DNA from: Papio anubis
Taxonomy: Eukaryota > Chordata > Mammalia > Primates > Cercopithecidae
Assembly: GCF_008728515.1 (NCBI RefSeq)
Contig: NC_044986.1
Location: 112,022,313 to 112,086,312 of the forward strand
DNA: 64,000 nucleotides
Direction: 5' to 3'
Shown: one piece after another, positions 10,549 through 21,590 of the stretch
How the letters are laid out: every line of letters begins with the position of its first letter
Numbering within the stretch: the first letter of the stretch is position 1
Made by a program: the position numbers and the translations under genes
Notes under the pieces: generated by a model
Database searches by the model: none
What the model was told of the DNA's origin: nothing
Seen by the model: only the letters and a program-made list of their open reading frames with translations

Positions 10549-10836
10549 TCACAGCTTTTGAGTATGGATAGACATTCTCTAATTATCATTGTTGCAGGGA
10601 GAGGGGACTTTTATTGAGAACGGATTCTCATAATTGCAAGTGCCCATTGCTGAGAATCCCAGCCAAGGCTGTCCAATAAAATTCCCACATTTAAGCCATT
10701 TCATAGAATAAAATAGAGTGCTGGGGAAAATTGTTAACTTAGTCCAGTGCAATCCCTCCTCTTCCATCAAGGCTACATCTCAACCATCCAAAGAAACTAC
10801 CAGTCTAGACTGGTTATAATTGTAAAAAGCAGAATA

Positions 10837-11132
10837 GGCCAGGCACAATGGCTCATGCCTGTAATCCCAGCACTTTGGGAGGCCGAGGTGGGTGGATCAC
10901 CTGAGGTCAGGAGTTCAAGACCAGCCTGGCCAACATGGCGAAACCGTCTCTACTAAAAATGCAAAAAAATTAACTGGGCATGGTGGTGTGTGCCTGTAAT
11001 CCCAGCTACTTGGGAGACTGAGGCAGGAGAATCACTTGAACCCAGGAAGGGGAGGTTGCAGGGAGCCAAGATCACGCCACTGCACTCCAGCCTGGGTGAC
11101 AGAGCAAGGCTCCGTCTCAAAAACAAACAAAT
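10837..11132 (+). mobile_element. Alu SINE, AluS-like, full length
   Basis: This complete forward Alu has the target-site duplication AAAAGCAGAATA at 10825-10836 and 11133-11144. It forms an inverted pair with the Alu 290 bp upstream. Confidence 0.95.
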
Positions 11133-11144
11133 AAAAGCAGAATA

Positions 11145-11340
11145 AACAAATGGTGTTTATTTAGTTCTGTTTCAGGTGCTTTACATACATACTCATTCTC
11201 CCAATTAGTATGTATGTAAATATTCACAATTAACTGATTAATTACCCCATTTTATGGATAGGAAAATGGAGGCTTGGTCACACATCCCAAGATCACAGAG
11301 AGGCCAGATCTGAGCCGGCTGTTAATCACTGTGTGTAGTA
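11145..11340 (-). mobile_element. MIR SINE fragment
   Basis: Reverse MIR motifs occur in order: GTGCTTTACATACATACTC, CCCCATTTTATGGATAGG, AAATGGAGGCTTGGTCAC and CCAAGATCACAGAG. Confidence 0.8.
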
Positions 11341-11689
11341 ATTGTAAAAAACACTGATTCACCTACCATAGTGTTAACCACCTCCCACCAGAGTTCCTTC
11401 CTTTTTCCCTCCCTTACCCTTGCAGCCATTTGGGCAAAGACTCTGTCAGTGTCGGTCCAGTCCTGATGAGGTCAGCATAGTGTTGGCGCATTTGATAATG
11501 CTTAAAATACAGTCAGCTGGTTGCCTTCTTTTGTCGTTTAAAACTGTCTATCTTCAGTTTCTTTGTCATGTTTGGGATTGAAAGATAAAAACAGCTCTTG
11601 CTCACTCACTGAAGTCTTGTGAAATAGCCCATTTAGCCTTTCAGATCAGATTCTATGGCTTTGGACTAAGAAGTTCTTGATGAATAACA
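11341..11689. other. Unique sequence, no gene seen
   Basis: Nothing is recognised beyond short pyrimidine-rich runs. Confidence 0.45.
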
Positions 11690-11910
11690 GCGGACGTTTA
11701 TTTAATGCTCAATGCACACGCACTTCACATGTACAGGTTTCATCCTCAAGGCAACCAGATGAGGGGGTACCTTACTGTCCAATTTTATGCAGGAGGAAAC
11801 TGAGTCACAGGGAGCTTTAAATCATTTGCCGAAGATCACTCAACTAGTGATTGTAGAGAAGAATTCAAACCCAGTTTGACTTCAGAGTCCAGGGTTTCAA
11901 GCACCAGGCA
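11690..11910 (-). mobile_element. MIR SINE, long copy
   Basis: Reverse MIR: CACTTCACATGTACAGG, CCTCAAGGCAACC, GGAGGAAACTGAGTCACAGG, GAAGATCACTCAACTAGTGA, then TTCAAACCCAG and GACTTCAGAGTCCAG. Confidence 0.85.
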
Positions 11911-12109
11911 ATATTGTCCATACTAGGGGGTCAGTATGAGAAACCTGCTGACTACCAAGGTATTTTTGTGGAATCCTCACATCGTCTCCTTCCTCTTTCA
12001 GCCAACGTTGCTTGCTCACCATTTCTATAGTCATGTTCCTCAGAACTTCAAATATCCTCCTTTCATTTCATTGGTATTTTAATCAGTCATCGAATAGATT
12101 GGGGACGGG

Positions 12110-12645
12110 GAGGCATGGTGACTGGAATACCGTAGCTCTGGAGCTGAATCTTTCTCTGTTTTTTGTTTTGTTGTTGTTTGCTTTCTTTTGTTTTTGAGAC
12201 ACAGTCTTGCTCTGTCACCCAGGCTGGAGTGCAGTGGTTTGATCTCAGCTTACTGCAACCTCCACCTCCCAGGTTCAAGTGATCCTCCTGCCTCAGCCTC
12301 CTGAGTGGCTGGGACCACAGGTGTGCGCCACCACGTCTGGCTAATTTTTGTATTTTTAGTAGAGACGGGGTTTCATCATGTTGACCAGGCTGGTCTCAAA
12401 CTCCTGACCTCAAGTGATCCGCCCGCCTTGGCCTCCCAAAGTGCTGAGATTATAGGCATGAGCTACCACGGCCCACAGAAGGTGAATCTTAGTTTCAGCA
12501 GCTACTAGCTGTGTATTCACGATCCTGCTATGTAACTTCAGCTTCCTTTGCTGTAAAATGGAGATAATAAGACCTCAACATTTTGTTGTGATGAATGGGA
12601 TATTGTACATAAAGCTCTTAGCATCATTCTGACAGACAATAAGCA
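12110..12645 (+). mobile_element. MIR SINE, split by an Alu
   Basis: The MIR 5' part (AGCTCTGGAGCTGAATC) ends at the Alu. Downstream it resumes with CTACTAGCTGTGT, TTTGCTGTAAAATGGAGATAATAA and TAAAGCTCTTAGCA. The Alu at 12153 therefore inserted into this MIR. Confidence 0.8.
12153..12482 (-). mobile_element. Alu SINE, full length
   Basis: This reverse Alu sits in a MIR. The target-site duplication TGAATCTT occurs at 12145-12152 and 12483-12490. Its tail is T-rich with G interruptions. Confidence 0.93.
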
Positions 12646-12650
12646 TTCTG

Positions 12651-12932
12651 GGCCGGACACGGAGGCTCACGTCTGTAATCCCAGCATTGTGGGAGGCCGA
12701 GGCAGGTGGATCACCTGAGGTCAGGAGTTCGAGACCAGCCTGACCAACATGGAAAAACCCCATCTCTACTAAAAATATAAAATTTGCATGGTGGTGCACG
12801 CCTGTAATCCCAGCTACTCGGGAGGCTGAGGCAGGAGAATCGCTTGAACCCGGGAGGTAGAGGTTGCAGTGAGCCAAGATCGTGCCACTGCACTCCAGCC
12901 CAGGGAATAAGAGTGAAAAAAAAAAAAAAAAG
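12651..12932 (+). mobile_element. Alu SINE with a short linker deletion
   Basis: This forward Alu begins GGCCGGACACGG. The right-arm start lacks about 12 bases (AAAATATAAAATTTGCATGGTGG). The target-site duplication TAAGCAT.C occurs at 12640-12648 and 12933-12941. Confidence 0.93.
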
Positions 12933-12941
12933 TAAGCATCC

Positions 12942-13670
12942 CGTAAAAGGTGGTCATAGCTGTTGTTCACGCGACTGTTTTACATTCCAATCACGCAACC
13001 TTTAATGAGTTAGAAGCCAGTTGGTGTGCTGATACCGAGAGAGAAACACAAAAGGATAGGATACAGTCTTTGCTGTAACTTTCAGAATAGCTAGGTAAAT
13101 CAGTCACGTACGTAGGGAAGAGATAACTAGCAATGTACTGCAGTAGCATATAGGGGCCAGGTGAGAAATTCTGACAAGAAATACCACTGGATTTCAGAGG
13201 AAGAAGCTAGCTGTGCTGAGAGCAGGATCTAGGGAGGAAGTTGAAGAACAGGCAGGCTTTATATAGGTTCTTACAGAGGGGAGGGTTTTCAGAAAAAGAA
13301 AAAAAGACAAGCAAAACGAAAGGTGTAGGGAAAAGAACAGTGGATTCCTAGTTGCCATATGTAATCAACTTTCTAAGTGGCTTACAGTCAAACAGAGAGA
13401 AAGAAAAGGAGTGAGTGAGCAAGTTTTAGGGGCCAAAAAGATACAAGGACACAATAAAGAATAAATGGAACGGAAAACTGAAAATGCAAAAAGGGCTAGC
13501 AATTTGTTCAACCCTATGAATTCATATTGCTTGCAGAAATAACACCAAAGATTCCCAGTTCCCAGCTAGATTCTAAATCTTGAGACAATGTGCTTTCCCC
13601 AGCGAAGGAGGATTTTTACTCTTCCTCCTTTTTCTCTGGACTCTGTTTATGATACAGTGCTAATCACAGA
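12942..13670. other. Unique sequence, no gene seen
   Basis: No family is recognised. The stretch near 13260-13500 is purine-rich. Confidence 0.45.
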
Positions 13671-13680
13671 GGAGGGGTAT

Positions 13681-13980
13681 GGCCAGGCACGGTGGCTCAC
13701 GGCTATAATCCCAGCACTTTGGGAGGCTGAGGCAGGCGGATCACCTGAGGTCAGAAGTTCGAGACCAGCCTGGTCAACATGGTGAAACCCCATCTCTATT
13801 AAAAATACAAAATTTAGCCGGGCATGGTGGCGCATGCCTGTAGTCCCAGCTAGACGGGAGGCTGAGGCAAGAGACTTGTTTGAACCTGGGAGGCAGAGAT
13901 TGCAGTGAGCCCAGATTGCACCACTGCACTCTAGTCTGGGCAAAGAGAGTGAAACTCTGTCTCAGAAAAAAAAACAAAAA
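13681..13980 (+). mobile_element. Alu SINE, AluS-like, full length
   Basis: This complete forward Alu has the target-site duplication GGAGGGGT at 13671-13678 and 13981-13988. Confidence 0.95.
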
Positions 13981-13988
13981 GGAGGGGT

Positions 13989-14624
13989 TAGATGCAGAAA
14001 CATAAACACTGGGGCACTGTAGCCTCCCTAAGGTATCTGCCTGTTTGTTGAAAGTTTCAGCTTCAAGGCCGGCTTTGCCTTTTCACACACAGCTCTGCTG
14101 AGTCAGGGGCATCCACTAGAAGGCGGGCTGATCTTGTTCTTCATAAACTGTTTGGGTTTCCCTGTGGTTCAGAGCCACTGACGCCTTTCACGACTTTCTA
14201 AGCCAATTATTTAACAAGAATGTTCTGGACAAGCAGACACCCAGTTCTCAGGCCTTGAGGAATTGCCCAGTGTGGGGGCTGGAGGGAGGATCAGAACAAA
14301 TGTGGAACTTATTGTGAATCTCAGTTTTCAAAAATGCTCAACGTCTACACTTTCCCCCTTCCCAGGATTTTGCTAAGGGCCAACACCAGGGAGTAGCCCA
14401 TTTGTTTGGTTTTCTCATCCAACCTCTTGCTGTTTTACAAAATCTTAATGCTGCTGGAAAATTCAAGTTGATTCATTTGAATCTTAGTACTCACTGCTAA
14501 TTGTCTAGTAAACTAACAGTTTTCTCTGCTGCTCAGAAAAATACACAGTCGTACATCCATGATTATTTTATTTTTCCTTTGCTAGAAATTTTAGATTAGC
14601 ATCATGGCGTACGCAAGATGAGCT
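13989..14624. other. Unique sequence, no gene seen
   Basis: No repeat, RNA gene or credible frame is seen. The composition is mixed. Confidence 0.45.
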
Positions 14625-15135
14625 TTGGTGACTTCAGTGTCAGACTGACACAGGTCCATACTCCAGCTCCACCATTTGCCCGTGCATGGACTTGGCAAGC
14701 AACTTTCTTGTCCTGAGCCTCAGTTTTGTCTTCTGTTAAACAGGGTCAAAATCAGTTTCTTCTAGGGTTGTCTTAAAGATGAAGAACCTACATAAGGTTG
14801 GACACAGTGACTCATGCCTGTAATCCCAGCACTTTGGGAGGCCAAGGCAGGCAGATCACTTGAGGTCAGGGGTTCAAGACCAGCCTGGCCAACATGGCAA
14901 AACCTCATCTCTACTAAAAATACAAAATTAGCTGGGTGTGGTGGCTCATGCCTGTAGTCCCAGCTACTCAGGAGGCTGAGGCATGAGAATTGCTTGAACC
15001 TGGGAGGCAGAGTTGCAGTGAACCAAGGTGACACAGTGACAGAGTGAGACTGTCAAAAAAAAAAAAAAAAAATTCTACCTAAATCACTCAGCACACTGTA
15101 TAGCACAAACAAGATGCTCCATAATGGTAGTATTT
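14625..15135 (+). mobile_element. MIR SINE, split by an Alu
   Basis: Before the Alu: CCAGCTCCACCATTTGCC, GAGCCTCAGTTTTGTCTTCTG and GGGTTGTCTTAAAGATGAAG. After it: CACTCAGCACACTGTATAGCACA and GATGCTCCATAATGGTAGTA. The order matches one MIR interrupted at about 14796-15071. Confidence 0.8.
14796..15071 (+). mobile_element. Alu SINE with a right-arm deletion
   Basis: This forward Alu lacks the usual ACTGCACTCCAGCCTGGG block: AACCAAGGTGACACAGTGACAG joins the flanking parts. It ends in a run of about 18 A. Confidence 0.92.
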
Positions 15136-15728
15136 CGTTATTAATATTTCACTCACTATTGAAGTACTCCTGGGAATCCGCCTTTCTTGGAAGATCTTTT
15201 GCAACAACTTTAGAGATGAATTTGAAAGGGGGTAAAATAAAAGCCACCTGGATGTTTTCCACATGCATAACCAATTTCAAGCCAAGAATGGGAGAAACCG
15301 GAAAATACCGGAATATTCCTCGTACATGCTGCTTTATGTATTCTAATAATGTCCTTCTCTTCCCCTCAACCCCACCTTCCTTCTCATTGTGTTTTTCTGG
15401 AAGGCTGGTTATCTCCACATATGGAGCACAGTTTCCCTTTAGGGCCTTTAATATGCTAGAAATTCCAAAACAAAGTAGACCCCGGCAGGACACTGGCTCC
15501 ACGTTGGCAAATAAGTTTGCCATCAGGCGCCACTTCTGGTATTACAATGTGTTTTTAATTAAGGAGGGAACTGTAGCCCCAGACTTCAAGGGTTGGTTTC
15601 TAGCTACATGCAAAGGCCTGAGGACTGGTATTGCAGCTCATCTGCAGAAAAGAAGTGCCCAGGGCCAGAGGGAATCTTCTCCACCCCGCTGTATTGGTAG
15701 TCCACGTAGCCACCAGATACTTCAGTGA
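15114..15728 (+). other. Longest open frame of the window (204 codons), coding not supported
   Basis: A frame with ATG at 15114 runs to a stop after 15728 across sequence without known repeats, except its first codons, which are MIR. I see no domain, signal peptide, membrane segment or splice evidence. An antisense frame of 124 codons (15149-15523) overlaps it, as expected for chance openness. Treat as a lead only. Confidence 0.2.
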
Positions 15729-15786
15729 CTTGGATTAGGAGTACGATGGATCACCCATCATCAAATGGCATTTAAGAGCAGAATTA

Positions 15787-16067
15787 GGCCAAGCGTAGTG
15801 GCTAACGCCTGTAATCCCAACACTTTGGGAGGCTGAGGCAGGCGGATAACTTGAGGTCAGGAGTTCAAGACCAGCCTGGCCAACATGGCAAAACCCTGTC
15901 TCTACTAAAAATACAAAAATTAGCTGGGCATGATGGTGAGCACCTGTAGTCCCAGCTACTGTGGAGGCTGAGGTACAAGAATCGCTTGAACCCAGGAGTC
16001 GGAGGCTACAGTGAGCTGAGATTGAGCCACTGCACTCCAGCCTGGGTGACAGAGTGACACTCTGTCT

Positions 16068-16103
<36 letters not shown>
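15787..16103 (+). mobile_element. Alu SINE, full length, long pure poly(A)
   Basis: This complete forward Alu ends in 35 uninterrupted A (16069-16103). The target-site duplication GCAGAATTA is at 15778-15786 and 16104-16112. Confidence 0.95.
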
Positions 16104-16104
<1 letters not shown>

Positions 16105-16112
16105 CAGAATTA

Positions 16113-16631
16113 TTAACATGGGGTTGGAAGAGTTGGAAGACTACCTTACCATAGACAATTGAATATGATGTATGCTTTGTTAGTAGTCTGTGACATTTGA
16201 AAAATTGGCCCTAAGAAAGAAAATTGTGTCCATGGCTAAAATAAATGAAGTGAATGTCTTTTATTAGAAGAAAATCCAAATTGCTTTTAAAGATAATGTA
16301 CCGATGATTTCCAGCCCACTTACAATCTATTGCAAGTTAAAAGTGTAACGAGAGAGGGGTTTGAGGGAAGACCTTGCATTGAACACCAGCACTCTGAAAG
16401 GGTTTGGTGCGGGATTTTGAACCCAAGCCAGTGGATCTGAGATGAACTCCAGGTACTGCCTTGGCAGAGCTATGATGATCCCAATAACTCACACAGGCTG
16501 CCAGCCACAGAACATGGGGCAGTGCTGCCATGCATGGATGGTGACACCAGGGTCTGCAGGGCTCTGATGGTGCTGGAAGGGGAATTTCTCATCTCAATTC
16601 CCCTTCCCATGACTTGGGCCACTGGAGCCAC
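16113..16631. other. Unique sequence, no gene seen
   Basis: No repeat family is recognised, and no convincing frame. Confidence 0.45.
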
Positions 16632-16988
16632 TGATTGGGTTTGGCTGCGTCCCCATCCAAATCTCATCTTGAATTGTAGCTCCCACAATTCCCATATGTC
16701 ATGAGAGGGACCCGGTGGGAGGTTACTGAATCATGGGGAAAGGTCTTTCCCATGCTGTTCTCATCATAGTGGATAAGTTTCAGGAGATCTGATGGTTTTA
16801 TAAAGGGGAGTTCCCCTGCACACACTCTCTCTTGCCTGCCGCCATGTAAGACATGCCTTTTGCCTTCCACCATGATTGTGAGGCCTCCCCAGCCACGTGA
16901 AACTGTGAGCCCATTAAACCTCTTTTTCTTTATAAATTATCCAGTCCCAGATATGTCTTTATCAGCAGAGTGAGAATAGACTAATATA
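16632..16988 (+). mobile_element. Solo LTR, THE1/MST type (MaLR)
   Basis: The sequence follows the THE1/MSTA LTR from TGATTGGGTTTGGCTG to GAATAGACTAATATA, about 357 bp. It includes the ATTAAA signal region near 16913 and the TTTATAAAGGGGAGTTCCCC promoter-like block near 16797. Flanks GCCAC and GTCAC look like a 5-bp target duplication with one change. No internal retroviral sequence is attached. Confidence 0.93.
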
Positions 16989-16993
16989 GTCAC

Positions 16994-17322
16994 CGAGTGC
17001 AATAGAAAACTGATTAGAAAGAGGCACTCTCCTTTTGTTTATTTCTTTACAAACACAACCCAACCTGTAGAGAAGCAGCAGAGACTAAATGGAGCAGTGA
17101 ACACTGTGCAGGCTTTGGTCTGTTTCTGCCTTGATGTCCTAGCACAGAGCTGGATCCTGGTTTTTGCTTGTGATTTGTTTTTGTAGAGAAGGAATAAGTA
17201 CTGGCTGCTATCCTATGGTGGTTCTTTGTAAAGTGAACTTCCAGTATGATGATGATGATGCTGAGTTCTTAAACTTTAAAAAAGGTAAAAATAATTGATA
17301 CTGCAAGAGTAATGACAATATG
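16994..17322. other. Unique sequence, no gene seen
   Basis: It holds only a short GAT repeat (TATGATGATGATGATG near 17247). Confidence 0.45.
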
Positions 17323-17847
17323 CAGTTGTCCACCCTTATCCTTGGGGAATCCCTTCCAAGACCCTCAGTGGGTGCCTGAAACCTCGAATAGTACTAAACC
17401 CTATGTATACTATACTATATATACATTACTTTGGATAAAGTCTCATTTATAAATTAGGCATAGTAAGAGATTGACCCTTATAACTAATACAACAATTCTA
17501 ACAATATGCCAGGTTCATCGCTTTTGTGCTTCAGACTATTAAGTAAAATAAGAGTGACTTGAATACAAGCACTATGATCTCAAGACAGTCGATCTGGGAA
17601 CCAAGATGGCTACCAGGTGACTAGTGGGTGAGAAATGTGGACAGCAGAAGCTAGACAAAGGGAGGCTCCATGTCCCAGGAGGGATGGAGTGGGAGGGTGT
17701 GAGATATTTTCACGCTATTCAGAATGACATGCAATTTAAAACTTATGAATTATTATTTCTGAAATTTCCCATTGACCATCTTTGGACTTCTGTTGACCAT
17801 GGTTAACTAAAGCCTTGGAAAGCAAAACTCTAGATAATGGGGGACTG
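17323..17847. mobile_element. Tigger-type (TcMar) non-autonomous DNA transposon
   Basis: Inverted ends are visible: CAGTTGTCCACCCTTATCC at the left and GATAATGGGGGACTG at the right. Inside, GGTGCCTGAAACCTCGAATAG and TAAATTAGGCATAGTAAGAG are typical of this group. The element is about 525 bp and carries no transposase frame. Confidence 0.8.
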
Positions 17848-18107
17848 TGGTATGTGGTTATCACTTTCTTGGGGGCATCATGCCGTAGCTCCCTTTAGAA
17901 TAAAAAGGAAAATGTAGAAGTTATGGGAAAACGTTCACGAGCTAAGGGTAGGTGAGAATAAAAACAGGACACAAAACTGTTCATACAAAGCAGCCTCAGT
18001 TTCACAAGGGGAAGAGCATCTATACGGAAGAGCCTGGGGGGAAAACAGCATTCTCGTAGAAGCAGGGGCCTTTGAGTACTTCCCATAGGGGCTACAGGTT
18101 CTGGAGA

Positions 18108-18630
18108 TAATTTAGTCCTCACATCACCTGGTGTGAGGCAGTAGCTATGACCACCATCCTCATCCTACAGAAGAGAACTCCTGAGTTTTAAAGTTTCCAT
18201 AATTTGGGCCGGGTGGGGTAGCTCACACCTTGTAATCCCAGCACTTCGGGAGGCTGAGGTGGGTGGATCACCTGAGGTCAGGAGTTTGTAGACCAGCCTG
18301 GCCAACATGGTAAAACCCCGTCTCTACTAAAAATACAAAAAAATTTAGCCAGGCGTGGTGGTGGGCACCTGTAGTCCCAGCTACTTGGGAGGCTGACGCA
18401 GGAGAATCGCTTGAGCCCGGGAGGCAGAGGTTGCAATGAGCTGACATTATGCCACTGCACTCCAGCCTGGGTAACAGAGTGAGACTCCATCTTTAAAAAT
18501 AAATAAGTAAATAAAAATTAAAAAATAAGGTTTACGTAATTTGCAACTACCCCTCAGTAAGAACTGACAGAGCCAGATTTGGACCATCATGCTGCTAGAA
18601 TTTGTGTTCTTTGCCGTATAGCAGTTATTT
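18108..18630 (-). mobile_element. MIR SINE, split by an Alu
   Basis: Reverse MIR motifs appear before the Alu (ACCATCCTCATCCTACAGAAGAG) and after it (GTAATTTGCAACTACC and GAGCCAGATTTGGACC). Confidence 0.65.
18206..18528 (+). mobile_element. Alu SINE, full length
   Basis: This forward Alu has an AT-rich tail of AAATAAGT units. A likely diverged 14-bp target duplication lies at 18192-18205 and 18529-18542 (11 of 14 bases agree). Confidence 0.92.
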
Positions 18631-18683
18631 TGGGGTAGGAATTACAGGAACATTTTTAATTCCTTTCACTTTTTGGTGTTTCC

Positions 18684-18979
18684 TTTTTTGTTGTTGTTTT
18701 CTTTTTTAGCCACAGGGTCTCCCTCTGTCACCTGGGCTGGAATGTAGTGGTGCCATCTTAGCTCACTGCAGCCTCCAACTCCTGGGCTCAAGTGATCCTC
18801 TATCCTCAGCCTCCCAAGCTACTGGGACCACACCTGGCTCGTTTTTTAAAATTTTTTTTTGTAGAGATAGGGTCTTGCTGTGTATCCCAGGCTAGTCTTG
18901 AACTTCTAGCTTCAAACAGTTGTCCTGCCTCAGTCTCCCAAAGGGCTGAGATTACAGACATGAGTCACTGTGCTCAGCC
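18684..18979 (-). mobile_element. Alu SINE, AluJ-like
   Basis: This reverse Alu is strongly diverged, with a T/G-rich tail and an internal T-run at 18850-18860. It ends near GTGCTCAGCC. Confidence 0.9.
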
Positions 18980-19265
18980 AGCCACTCCATTAAAAAAAAA
19001 GGAAAAAAATGAGCATATATTACTAGAAAAATCAGAAGAAAGAGCATAAAAAGGAAAAAAAACACACACACATCATGAAAAAAGTCACACTTCCTTCATC
19101 TTGGAGATTTTAAATTAAACTGGATTTAATTTGCTCTAAAGCAAGCCACTTCCCAATTTAAGATGAATATCTTAAAGAACTTCTTAAGAAAAGAACTTCA
19201 AAACTTGAAAAAGCAAAGAGAACAGATACTTTGCGCCAACCACTTCTCTGTAAAATTTTAGATTG

Positions 19266-19578
19266 TTTTATTTATTTTATTATTATTAGTATTATTAGAG
19301 ACGGAATCTCACTCTGTAGCCCAGGCTGCAGTGCAGTAATGCAATCTCAGCTCACTGCAAACTCCGCCTCCCGGGTTCAAGCGATTCTCCTGCGTCAGCC
19401 TCCCAAGTAGCTGGGATTACAGGCGCCCACCACCAGGCCCAGCTAACTTTGTATTTTCAGTAGAGATGGGGTTTCACCATGTTGACCAGGCTCATTTTGA
19501 ACTCCAGACCTCAAGTGATCCACCCACCTCAGCCTCCCAAAGTGCTGGGATTACAGGTGTGAGCCACCATGCCCAGCC
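19266..19578 (-). mobile_element. Alu SINE, AluS-like, full length
   Basis: The reverse Alu tail is made of TTTA and TTA units. The target-site duplication AAAATTTT.GATTG occurs at 19252-19265 and 19579-19592 with one change. Confidence 0.95.
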
Positions 19579-19592
19579 AAAATTTTGGATTG

Positions 19593-20317
19593 TAATACCT
19601 GATTATGTTAACATTTGTCCTGTCAATCAGCACACCTCCCTGAAACATGTTTCAGACGATGCTGAAACATGGCTGGTTGGATCCCTTCATCTGTACTCTC
19701 CATCCTTTCTGCTCCACCTCTTTCAGTAGCTTTCTCTTTCAACTTTCCCCACTTCCTTCATCTTCAGTATCTCCCTCTGTAGTTTTCCTCTGAGTCTGCA
19801 TTCAAACTTAGATCTTCCCATCAATCTTAGAAAATATGTTCTTTCAAGCCTGCTACGATCCCAAGATGGCGCACTACCTCTCTCCTTCCTTCCCTGCTGG
19901 CTGTCAGGTGCAACACACTCTTCCTGGAGCCCCGCATGCTCACCACCGACTCCATATGCCTCATAACCTTGACTTCTGCTCCTGCTGTCCCTTCTTCCCT
20001 GAAAGATCACCAATGGCCATTCCGTTGTCACACCCTGTGCCATTGCCCCATCTGCCTCAATGTTTCTGTCGCTTTGATCACCTCCTTCTGTGGAATCTCC
20101 CAGCACCCTTGGCTTCTCTCTCCCTGCCCTAGCCTGCCCCTCTTCCTGCTTCTCTGAGCCTTCCCATTGCTAGTTTCTCTTGCTCCTCATCCCACCTAAA
20201 TGGATAAACCCAAACAGGAATTCTCAGTCTTGTCCTCTTCTCTCTCTCTACTCCCTTCGAATCTCAGTATTTTTTGAGCAGCGTTATGTTCTTGTCTTAG
20301 CTTATCTACAACTCCCA
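19593..20317. other. Pyrimidine-rich unique stretch, no gene seen
   Basis: The plus strand is C/T-rich from about 19690 to 20270, giving open frames on both strands (for example 127 codons on the minus strand at 19723-20106). Composition explains these frames. A 16-bp palindrome CTGAAACATGTTTCAG lies at 19640-19655. Confidence 0.45.
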
Positions 20318-20520
20318 AACACAAGGGAAGCTTCCATTCTCCTGGGCAAGGGAGAAGATAAACAAATAAGCAGGATAAGGTCATCGGGAAGAACTTCCTG
20401 ACATGATGACATCTGAGCTGAAACCCAAATGAGGAAAAAGAATGAGCCAAGCAAAATTCTCTGGAAAGAACACAGGGAAAAGGGAAGAGAGCATGCAAAT
20501 GTCGTGAGGCAGAAACGAAT
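20318..20520 (-). mobile_element. L2 LINE 3' region fragment
   Basis: AGATAAACAAATAAGCAGG, TGACATCTGAGCTGAAACCC and a GAGCCAAGCAAAATTCTCTGG-like block follow the reverse complement of L2. Confidence 0.6.
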
Positions 20521-21357
20521 GTGACACATGGTAGGAAGAGAGGGAAGACAGTGTGGCTAGGGAATAGCGAGTAAAGGGGAGAGTGGAAGAGAGAGAGGTT
20601 GGAAAGGCAGATTCCTCCAGGAAATGTTAAGTCCCCACCTCACTTGCTCCCTCTATTATCCTACCTGGTCCATTCTGCCTTGTCATGGCATATTTTTTTT
20701 ACAATTATTTACATCATGTCTTGTATCTCCTACCCTATCGTAGGCACCTTTAGTGGGAAGATCAGGTCTTACTTATTTTTCTATCCCCTCCAGTGCTAGA
20801 TCAACACAGTGTTAAATTAGTTGAATGTCAGTGGAGGAGATAAGACAGAAATGAAATCTATGAAGATTCAGACATTCCCAAGTTAAAATTAGTCTTGAGT
20901 TACAGATCAAGACGATGCCAGAAATAACATCACACTGAAACATCAGTAAAATTTAGTCACCATGGCAAAGGCCAAATGTCCCTTTCTTTTTTGCCTCCGC
21001 CTGCCTGGGAATTTAGCATCCCCTAAAGCTACTCATCTGGGACAGGATTTTAGGGTGTGTGCATGTTTTCCATCTCCACAGGACCAGCTGTGGGTGGAGG
21101 AGAATTCTAACATTGGCTAAGGTCAGACCCAATTAACCCCAAAGACTCCTTCCCCAGCAAAGAGTTGTGAAGTAAGTCGGTAACGTGGCTAATGAAAGAA
21201 ACATTTTCTGAGATGTGATCTCTCATAAGAAGTGTTGATTTTTGATGACACGGAAAATGACTAACATCTTATTTCATGCATTCCAAAAAGAAAAACACAC
21301 AGATGTGAGTGCTTCTTTCCATACCCCAGTGCTTCTGAAACAAGACGCTGAGAAATC
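20521..21357. other. Unique sequence, no gene seen
   Basis: No recognisable family, domain or RNA gene. Confidence 0.45.
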
Positions 21358-21590
21358 TCCATGCTTTAGGGTGCAGCTTGAGCCTTGCCAGAAAACCTAG
21401 GTTCCAGTGTCAACTTGGTAGCATTTATTAACTGTGTGACTTGCGATGTCCCTTACACACTGTGGGTCTTAGTGTCCTCATCTATAAAGTAAGGATTTAT
21501 AAAATCTATCCAATAGTATTGATGTGAAGACTAAAAGTTTTTGGAATTGCTTTGTAAGTCGTAAAGGGTCTTACAAAATGCAAGTAATCT
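21358..21590 (+). mobile_element. MIR SINE
   Basis: Forward MIR: AACTGTGTGACTTGCG, TTAGTGTCCTCATCTATAAA, TTGATGTGAAGACTAAA and TTACAAAATGCAAGTAATC. Confidence 0.8.

Noticed and set aside
19723..20106. 127-codon minus-strand frame
   Set aside because: The pyrimidine-rich composition lowers stop frequency on both strands, and no domain is seen.
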